Assembly: GCF_021353235.1 (NCBI RefSeq)
Contig: NZ_JAJTWT010000017.1
Location: 1 to 64,000 of the forward strand
Direction: 5' to 3'
Source of the DNA: Pelomonas caseinilytica
GTDB lineage: Bacteria > Pseudomonadota > Gammaproteobacteria > Burkholderiales > Burkholderiaceae_C
Length of the DNA: 64,000 bases
Position numbers and translations under genes: made by a program. Positions 57,981 to 64,000 of this stretch are shown here, piece by piece. Position 1 is the first letter of the stretch. Each line of letters begins with the position of its first letter. The notes beneath the pieces are model-generated. The model was not told the DNA's origin. It made no database searches and was given only the letters and a program-made list of their open reading frames with translations.

Positions 57981-59849
57981 TCAAGGCACCCCGCACAAGC
58001 AGTGCACCGCCGCCGCCCTTTCCCACCGCCCCTGCCCCGCCACCCTCGCCAGATCCTTCAGCGCCGCCAGCTCCTCCATCACCGGTGCCGGCAAGGCATC
58101 CAGCCCCAGCGAACGGACCAGTGATGGCGCCATCACGTCGCCCAGCGAGGCGAGCAGCCGCTCGCTGCGGCTGAGGTCGCGCTCGACGTAGACCAGCGGC
58201 GGCCGTGCGCCCGCCTTCACGTCCAGCTTGGCGAGACGGGCCGCCGTCTGGATGGCGTCGTCCAGGCTGCCGACCCGGTCCACCAAGCCGCGCTCCCGAG
58301 CCTGGCTGCCCGTCCAGATGCGCCCCTGCGCCACGGCGTCGATCTTCTCGGGCGTGCTCTTGCGCGCCTGGGCCGCCAGCGTCGTGAAGCGGGCGTAGAC
58401 GCTGTCGATGCCTGACTGCACCGCCGCCTGCATGCGCGGGTCCAGGGGGCGGCGGGGGTCGTAGCCGCCGGCCAGCCAGGTCGTGCGCACGCCGCCGGTG
58501 TGCAGCGACAGCTTGTCCATCAGCCCCTCGGCCGTGGGCAGGATGCCGAAGACGCCGATGCTGCCGGTGATGGTGCCGGCGTCCGCGATGACGGCGTCGC
58601 TGCTCATCGAGATCCAGTAGCCGCCTGAGGCCGCCACGTCGCCCATGGACACGACGACGGGCTTGCCCGCCTGCCGCGTCAGCTCCAGCTCGCGCCGCAC
58701 GATCTCCGACGCGAAGGCGCTGCCGCCCGGTGAATTCACGCGCAGCACCACGGCCTTGATGGCCTCGTCCTCGCGGGCCTTGCGGATCAGCCGGGCCGTC
58801 GAGTCGCCGCCGATGCGGCCCGGGCCGGCCTCGCCGTCGATGATCTCGCCCTCGGCCACCACGATGCCCAGGCCCGGCTGCAGCTTGTTCGGCGTGCCGG
58901 CGTCCTTCACGTGGGCCAGGTATTCGCCCAGCGACACCTGGCGGAAGCTGCGGCTCTGTTCGTCCTTCGCGCCCTTGGCGATCAGCAGCTCGCGCACCTG
59001 GTCGCGCGTCTTCAGGCCGTCCACGAGCTTGGCCTGCAGGGCCAGCTGGGCGGGGTCGCCCTTCAGGGCGGCCAGGCGCTGCGGCAGCTCTTCGATGCCC
59101 CTGGCGATGCTGCCCGCCTCGAGCTTGCGGGCCGCCTCGATGGCGCCGGTGAAGCCGCTCCACAGCTCGCCGTAGACCAGGCCTTCGGCCTCGACCGTGG
59201 CGGGGCTGGGGCCAGTGGCCGTGTAGGGCTCGGCAAAGCTCTTGTAGGTGCCGACCTTGATGACGTGGGCCGTCACGCCCAGGCGGTCGAGGGCGTCCTT
59301 GTAGTAGGTGCGCCAGCGCCCGAAGCCCTCCAGCATGACCATGCCCATGGGATGCATGTAGACCTCGCTGGCCTGGGCGGCCAGGAAGTAGCCGCGCTGG
59401 CTGAAGCTGTCGCCGTAGGCGATGACGGGCTTGCCGCTCTTCTTGAAGCGCTGCAGCGCCGCGGCCACCTCGTGCAGGCCCGCCAGGCCCGCGCTGCCCA
59501 GGTCGTCCACATCCAGCAGCACGGCGCCGATGGCGTCGTCGCGGGCGGCCTGGTCGAGCACGGCCAGCACGTCGCGCAGCCGCGTCTGCTTGGCGATGCC
59601 GCGGCCTTCGGCCTGGGCCAGCAGCTGCTCGCGCGGGCTGCCGGAGAACTGCTCGACGAGGTTGCCTTCCAGCTTGAGCACCAGCGTCGTCTTGTCGGCC
59701 AGGGGCCGCGGGCCGCGCGCCAGCAGGCCGGCCACCGTCAGGACGATCAGCAGCAGGACCAGCAGGTTCATCAGGGCGCGGCGGGTGCCGTCCAGCACCC
59801 ACCACGCCTTGGAGAACAGCCAGCCGATCTTGGAGAACAGGGACTTCAT
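57981..59849 (-). CDS. sppA: Signal peptide peptidase SppA (67K type)
   Basis: A 622-residue protease (E. coli SppA has 618). An N-terminal membrane segment (25-45) is followed by tandem peptidase S49 domains. The Ser-Lys dyad is present: K203 in KVGTYKSFAEPY and S408 in GDVAASGGYWISM. SppA degrades cleaved signal peptides in the inner membrane. The last residues (WERAAAVHCLCGVP) enter the flank of the composite repeat. Confidence 0.95.
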   Translation of the reverse strand: MKSLFSKIGWLFSKAWWVLDGTRRALMNLLVLLLIVLTVAGLLARGPRPLADKTTLVLKLEGNLVEQFSGSPREQLLAQAEGRGIAKQTRLRDVLAVLDQAARDDAIGAVLLDVDDLGSAGLAGLHEVAAALQRFKKSGKPVIAYGDSFSQRGYFLAAQASEVYMHPMGMVMLEGFGRWRTYYKDALDRLGVTAHVIKVGTYKSFAEPYTATGPSPATVEAEGLVYGELWSGFTGAIEAARKLEAGSIARGIEELPQRLAALKGDPAQLALQAKLVDGLKTRDQVRELLIAKGAKDEQSRSFRQVSLGEYLAHVKDAGTPNKLQPGLGIVVAEGEIIDGEAGPGRIGGDSTARLIRKAREDEAIKAVVLRVNSPGGSAFASEIVRRELELTRQAGKPVVVSMGDVAASGGYWISMSSDAVIADAGTITGSIGVFGILPTAEGLMDKLSLHTGGVRTTWLAGGYDPRRPLDPRMQAAVQSGIDSVYARFTTLAAQARKSTPEKIDAVAQGRIWTGSQARERGLVDRVGSLDDAIQTAARLAKLDVKAGARPPLVYVERDLSRSERLLASLGDVMAPSLVRSLGLDALPAPVMEELAALKDLARVAGQGRWERAAAVHCLCGVP

Positions 59850-59932
59850 CGAGGGCCACCTTGCGGATTGATGCCGCCGATTGTGCAGACTCCTCGCTTA
59901 GCATCCGCCGGTCATGTCTGCGAGGAGGCCCC

Positions 59933-61585
59933 ATGCTTGCCTGGCCCGGCTGGTTGAGACGCGTGAACGAGCACTTCCCCCTGCGCTATCTCGCGTGGAT
60001 GCTCTGTGGGCTGCTGGCCCTGGTTTTCTCCCTGAGCTGGATGGCGGGCCTCACCGACCGGCTGCTGGCCCTGCTCTTCCTGGCCCTGACGCTGCTGGGC
60101 CTGCGCGACTCGCGCCAGCCGCGCCACTCCATCCTGCGCAACTACCCGGTCATCGGCCACCTGCGCTTCCTGTTCGAGTTCATCCGGCCCGAGATCCGGC
60201 AGTACTTCGTCGAGGGCGACAACGACGCCGCGCCCTTCTCGCGCGCCCAGCGCTCCATCGTCTACCAGCGCGCCAAGGGCGACCCCGACCAGCGGCCCTT
60301 CGGGACCCAGCTCGACGTGGGCGAGCGCGGCTACGAGTGGATCAACCACTCCCTGGCGCCCACCCACCTCACCAGCCACGACTTCCGCATCACCATCGGC
60401 GCCGGCCGCGCCCAGCCCTACTCGGCCAGCGTCTTCAACATCTCGGCGATGAGCTTCGGCGCCCTCTCGGCCAACGCCATCCTGGCGCTCAACAAGGGCG
60501 CGCGGATGGGCGGCTTCGCCCACGACACCGGCGAGGGCTCGATCAGCGCCCACCACCGCGTGCATGGCGGCGACCTGATCTGGGAGATCGGCTCGGGTTA
60601 TTTCGGCTGCCGCAACGACGAGGGCGGCTTCAGCGCCGAGCGCTTCCAGGCCGCCGCGGCCGACCCGCAGGTGAAGATGATCGAGCTCAAGCTCAGCCAG
60701 GGCGCCAAGCCCGGCCACGGCGGCGTGCTGCCGGGGCCCAAGGTCAGCCCCGAGATCGCCGCTGCGCGCGGCGTGCCGGTGGGGGTGGACTGCATCTCGC
60801 CGGCCCGCCACGGCGCCTTCTCCACGCCGGTGGAGATGATGCAGTTCATCGAGCGGCTGCGCACCCTCTCGGGCGGCAAGCCCACGGGCTTCAAGCTCTG
60901 CATCGGCCACCCGTGGGAATGGTTCGCCGTCTGCAAGGCCATGCTCGAGACCGGCATCACGCCGGACTTCATCGTCGTCGATGGTGCCGAGGGCGGCACC
61001 GGCGCGGCGCCGCTGGAGTTCACCAACAACGTCGGCGCGCCGCTGCAGGAGGGCCTGCTGCTCGTGCATAACACCCTGGTCGGCCTGAACCTGCGCGACA
61101 AGGTCAAGATCGGCTGCGCCGGCAAGGTGACGACGGCCTTCGACATCGTGCGCCTGATGGCCCTGGGCGCCGACTGGTGCAACGCGGCGCGCGGCTTCAT
61201 GTTCGCCCTCGGCTGCATCCAGGCGCAGGCCTGCCACACGGGCCACTGCCCCACCGGCGTCACCACCCAGGACCCGCACCGCCAGCGCGCCATCGTCGTG
61301 CCCGACAAGGCCCAGCGCGTCGCCAACTTCCACCAGAACACGCTCAAGGCGCTGAAGGAGCTCGTCGAGGCCGCCGGCCTGTGCCACCCGCGCGAGATCA
61401 CGGCCCAGCACATCGTCCATCGCCTGGACAAGCACGAGGTCAGGCTGCTGGCCAACCTGCTGCCCTTCGTCGAGCCGGGCGCCCTGCTGCGCGGCGAGAT
61501 GCCGCACAACACCTTCCGCATCTACTGGCCGCTGGCCAGCGCGCACAGCTTCGCGCCCCAGGGCGACATCGCGCGGGCGGCCTGA
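59933..61585 (+). CDS. FMN-binding glutamate synthase-like protein
   Basis: A 550-residue protein from an ATG behind GCGAGGAGG. Two N-terminal membrane segments (about 18-62) precede a glutamate-synthase alpha-barrel (ISAMSFGALSANAILALNKG, HDTGEGSISAHHR, KPGHGGVLPGPKV, DGAEGGTGAAPLEF, CHTGHCPTGVTTQDP with the 3Fe-4S-type cysteines). It lacks the amidotransferase domain of GltB, so it does not make glutamate from glutamine in the usual way; the family's role is unknown. Confidence 0.92.
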   Translation: MLAWPGWLRRVNEHFPLRYLAWMLCGLLALVFSLSWMAGLTDRLLALLFLALTLLGLRDSRQPRHSILRNYPVIGHLRFLFEFIRPEIRQYFVEGDNDAAPFSRAQRSIVYQRAKGDPDQRPFGTQLDVGERGYEWINHSLAPTHLTSHDFRITIGAGRAQPYSASVFNISAMSFGALSANAILALNKGARMGGFAHDTGEGSISAHHRVHGGDLIWEIGSGYFGCRNDEGGFSAERFQAAAADPQVKMIELKLSQGAKPGHGGVLPGPKVSPEIAAARGVPVGVDCISPARHGAFSTPVEMMQFIERLRTLSGGKPTGFKLCIGHPWEWFAVCKAMLETGITPDFIVVDGAEGGTGAAPLEFTNNVGAPLQEGLLLVHNTLVGLNLRDKVKIGCAGKVTTAFDIVRLMALGADWCNAARGFMFALGCIQAQACHTGHCPTGVTTQDPHRQRAIVVPDKAQRVANFHQNTLKALKELVEAAGLCHPREITAQHIVHRLDKHEVRLLANLLPFVEPGALLRGEMPHNTFRIYWPLASAHSFAPQGDIARAA

Positions 61586-61703
61586 ACGGCCCTGCCGAGT
61601 CCCCATTCAGGGGGCAACCGCCAGAACGCGGGGGATGGAGTCTGCAAGTTAGGGGGATGAAGGCCAAAACGCGCACAATCGCGCCCGGTTACATCGCCGC
61701 GAC

Positions 61704-62351
61704 ATGCCCACCGTCTATCTCCTTCGCCTCAGCGGGTCCACGCTCCAGCGCACCCGCTCGCTGCTGCTGCAGGCGCCCGGTGTGGAGCTGGCGGGCAGCA
61801 GCCCCGTCCTGGCCGATGCGCTCGAGGAACTCGTCAGGCTGGCGCCCGACATCGTCGCGAGCGACCTGCGCCTGGCGGACAGCCATGCCATGCGCGTGGC
61901 CCATGAGCTGGGCCGCCTGCCGGTGCGCCCGCAGTTGCTGCTGCTGACGCCGACGGCCGATGACCTGCAGCTCTTCGCGGCCTTGTGCGCCGGGGCCAAT
62001 GCCTACCACGTGGACGACGGCAGCGGCGCCGGCCTGGTGGAGGCGCTCGCGCGGCTGCACGACCGCCGCGCCCGTCTCAGCCCCCAGATCGCCCGCCAGG
62101 CGCTGGCGGCCTTCGGCATCGAGCGCAGCCCCCTGGCCGTCGCCCGGCTGGCCCCGGCCGCGCAGGATGCGACGCCGGCCGGCCGGCAGATCGACCAGGC
62201 CAGCCGCCATCTGCTCACGCTGCTGGCCCAGGGCCTGCTGATGACGGAGATCGCGGCGCTGTGGAAGCTGGACGTCGCCGAGATCGAGCGCCGCGCCTGG
62301 CGCCTCGTGCGCCTGCTGCACGTGCGCTCGCGCGAGCTGCTGATCGCCTGA
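61704..62351 (+). CDS. NarL/FixJ-like regulator with degenerate receiver and HTH
   Basis: A 215-residue protein laid out like a response regulator: an N-terminal alpha/beta region (MPTVYLLRLSGSTLQRTRSL, ALEELVRLAPDIVASDLRLA with D where the phospho-acceptor would be) and a C-terminal LuxR-like helix-turn-helix (LLTLLAQGLLMTEIAALWKL). The acidic pocket near the N terminus is missing, so phosphorylation is doubtful. No kinase gene is adjacent. Confidence 0.75.
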   Translation: MPTVYLLRLSGSTLQRTRSLLLQAPGVELAGSSPVLADALEELVRLAPDIVASDLRLADSHAMRVAHELGRLPVRPQLLLLTPTADDLQLFAALCAGANAYHVDDGSGAGLVEALARLHDRRARLSPQIARQALAAFGIERSPLAVARLAPAAQDATPAGRQIDQASRHLLTLLAQGLLMTEIAALWKLDVAEIERRAWRLVRLLHVRSRELLIA

Positions 62352-62474
62352 GGGCTGCATCCGCCTGCTGCGCGGCCACATGGCGGGCCTGCGCTGCTCG
62401 CCGTACGCGTGTACGGCTGTGCGGCTCGACCCGCCCTGAGGCCGCTCGCGACGGCGGCTGCAAACCCTCAGCGA

Positions 62475-63098
62475 TCAGGCCGGAGCGGTGTCGATGAAGC
62501 TCTGGCGCTGGGAGAGCTTGTCCATGTGGCGCGCGAGGTTGGGGTGGGTCTCGCGCCAGTTGATTTCCGGGAAGCGGAACTCCAGCCAGCCCAGGGCGCA
62601 GCCGGTGGCGATGTCGGCCAGCGAGAAGTGGTTGCCCGAGCACCAGGCCTTTTCGCCCAGGCCCTGGCTCATGGCGGCCAGGGCGGCATTGACCTTGCCG
62701 AGCTGGCGGTCGATCCAGGCGGGGCTGCGCTGCTCCGCCGGGCGGTGCGCCCAGGTGCGCTCCATGCGCACCAGCACGCCGGCGTCCATGATGCCGTCGG
62801 CCAGGGCTTCCCAGGTGCGCACCTCGCAACGCTCGCGCCCGCGCTCGGGGATGAGCTTGCCCACGGGGGAGAGGGTGTCCACGTACTCGACGATGACGCG
62901 CGAGTCGAAGACGGCGCCGGTGATGGAGTCCTGGCCTTCCATGACGAGGCAGGGCACCTTGCCCAGCGGGTTCATCTTCAGGATGGCGTCGCTGCCCCAG
63001 ACGTCTTCGAGCACCAGCTGGTAATCGAGCTTCTTCTCGGCCATCACGATGCGCACCTTGCGCACGTAAGGGCTGGCGAGCGAACCGATCAACTTCAT
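62475..63098 (-). CDS. Glutathione S-transferase family protein
   Basis: A 207-residue GST starting MKLIGSLASPYVRKVRIVMA (YibF-like), with NPLGKVPCLVMEGQ, FDSRVIVEYVD and the C-terminal NHFSLADIATGCALGWLEF. The likely catalytic residue is Ser in SLASPYV. An in-frame ATG two codons upstream is also possible. Substrate unknown. It lies opposite the DUF898 gene. Confidence 0.93.
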   Translation of the reverse strand: MKLIGSLASPYVRKVRIVMAEKKLDYQLVLEDVWGSDAILKMNPLGKVPCLVMEGQDSITGAVFDSRVIVEYVDTLSPVGKLIPERGRERCEVRTWEALADGIMDAGVLVRMERTWAHRPAEQRSPAWIDRQLGKVNAALAAMSQGLGEKAWCSGNHFSLADIATGCALGWLEFRFPEINWRETHPNLARHMDKLSQRQSFIDTAPA

Positions 63099-63176
63099 CG
63101 TCATAGAGGCGTTGGACACGGGGGAACAAGTCGAAACGATTCTAGCGAGCGGCCCTGGACGGGCCGTCCGTGAATA

Positions 63177-63204
63177 AGCCCTGTCGGCTCGGCCCGACAG
63201 GGCT
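63177..63204. terminator. Strong hairpin between divergent genes
   Basis: AGCCCTGTCGG (63177-63187) pairs with CCGACAGGGCT (63194-63204). No T-run follows on either strand, so it may be an RNA structure in the leader of the downstream gene rather than a terminator. Confidence 0.45.
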
Positions 63205-63294
63205 CGGGCAAGCAGGGGTTGCCAGCTCCGGCGGGAGCCGCGACAGTGCCGGCCGAACACCGCCGCAGACGGTGCCACTCATGAGGGAGATTGC

Positions 63295-64000
63295 ATGCAC
63301 GAGTTCGACGCCGCCGCCGACGCGGCCCCGCCTTCCATCGCACCGGCGCCGGCCACACCCCCCGATCCGCGTGTCCTCGAAATCCGCTTCACGGGTTCGG
63401 GCAGCGAGTACTTCCGCATCTGGTCGGTGAACCTGCTGCTCATCCTCGTCACGCTCGGGCTCTACCTGCCCTTCGCCAAGGCCCGGCGCATCCGCTACTT
63501 CTATGCCAATACCCTGGTCGACGGGCAGGCCCTGGCCTTCCACGGCGACCCCTGGAAGATGTTCCGCGGCTTCCTGCTGCTGGTGGTGCTGATGGGCACC
63601 TACAGCGCGGCGGGCCATTTCTCTCCCACGGCAGCCTTCGTCGCCTTCCTCATCCTGTGCGCCGTCTGGCCGGCGCTGTGGCGGGCCTCGCTGCAGTTCC
63701 GCCTCGGCAACACCAGCTGGCGCGGCCTGCGCCTGCGCTTCGAGGGCTCGCTGCGCGGCGCCTACCTGGCCTGCCTGCCGAGCTATCTGCCGGCCATCGC
63801 CCTCATCGGTGGCGCGCTGCTGATGCAGGCCGAAGGGACCGCCGGGCCGGTGTTCACCCCCGCCACGGCCTTGTACGCCAGTGGCGCGCTGTGCATGGCC
63901 TTGTTCGGGCCGTGGTCGCTGGCCCTGTTCAAGCGCTACCAGCACAACGGCTACCGCATCGCGGGCCAGGCCAGCCGCATCCGGCTGTCGGTCGCCAAGC
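63295..64000 (+). CDS. YjgN-like DUF898 membrane protein, truncated by the window end
   Basis: The frame starts at ATG 63295 (GAGGGAGATTGC upstream) and is open to the window edge, 235 codons. It closely parallels the product of 19514-20698: FTGSGSEYFRIWSVNLLLIL, KARRIRYFYANTLVDGQALA and FHGDPWKMFRGFLLL. A paralogous pair. An M48 protease gene may follow outside the window, as at the first locus. Confidence 0.9.
   Translation, partial: MHEFDAAADAAPPSIAPAPATPPDPRVLEIRFTGSGSEYFRIWSVNLLLILVTLGLYLPFAKARRIRYFYANTLVDGQALAFHGDPWKMFRGFLLLVVLMGTYSAAGHFSPTAAFVAFLILCAVWPALWRASLQFRLGNTSWRGLRLRFEGSLRGAYLACLPSYLPAIALIGGALLMQAEGTAGPVFTPATALYASGALCMALFGPWSLALFKRYQHNGYRIAGQASRIRLSVAK

Overview
The window is high-GC chromosomal DNA of a betaproteobacterium. 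Gene content (rlmJ, a UPF0149 SEC-C protein, glpD/glpK, a DUF898 pair, form II Cox-type hydroxylase genes) and a characteristic intergenic repeat with a CTTTGGTGACTTTCTTCTG core suggest Burkholderiales, perhaps the Roseateles/Pelomonas/Rubrivivax side. The genus cannot be fixed from sequence alone.

Positions 1-16,780 form an accessory island built around RNA repair and RNA quality control. At its left edge an IS21-type terminus cuts a gene resembling DISARM drmB, next to a frameshifted drmA-like remnant. Then come an HNH nuclease with a tRNA-Gln in its leader; rtcR (sigma-54 activator with a CARF domain, minus strand); a perfect -24/-12 promoter; rsr (Ro60/TROVE); four tandem Y-RNA-like genes; rtcB (RNA ligase); rlaP (predicted nucleotidyltransferase); rtcA (RNA cyclase); a protein of unknown function; a DEDDh exonuclease; an XRE-type repressor with two palindromic operators; a dense array of tRNA and tRNA-like genes; a second copy of the SEC-C remnant plus HNH cassette; two degenerate tRNA-like genes; and a slipin (SPFH) gene. 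The right edge holds a 5' fragment of a second rtcB fused to a fragment of the repressor gene. The most unusual content is the array. Three tRNAs (Arg-ACG, Glu-TTC, His-GTG) are complete except for a 62-82 nt structured insertion, in the variable loop of Arg and at the same T-loop position in Glu and His. Several members lack the nearly universal U33. An RtcB/RtcA operon encoding its own interrupted tRNAs and Y RNAs is the best candidate here for an undescribed system.

Positions 16,900-35,600 are ordinary chromosome: GH27 alpha-galactosidase, M48 protease with DUF898 membrane protein, carboxylate-amine ligase with CPA2 antiporter, MOSC and beta-helix proteins, an Old Yellow Enzyme, RlmJ, LacI regulator, UPF0149 protein, metallophosphoesterase, DMT transporter, glpD/glpK head to head, DUF805 and a GDT1-type exporter.

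Positions 35,600-64,000 carry a YafY-type regulator, a copper-storage-like protein, a hybrid histidine kinase, a ferritin-like/Fe-S/CDGSH fusion, an acyltransferase, a Cox-type molybdenum hydroxylase system split over two loci (coxG, BON protein, coxE, coxD; then coxM, coxL, coxS and divergent xdhC), a second beta-helix protein, two GST-like proteins, SppA, an FMN glutamate-synthase-like protein, a degenerate NarL-type regulator and a truncated second DUF898 gene at the right end.

Two families of non-coding repeats are interspersed: a multi-hairpin element (full at 36.7 and 55.7 kb, partial at 42.7 kb, and related to the insertion in tRNA-Arg) whose stems covary between copies, and a 0.6-0.7 kb composite inverted repeat (27.3 and 57.3 kb) with an attC-like core.
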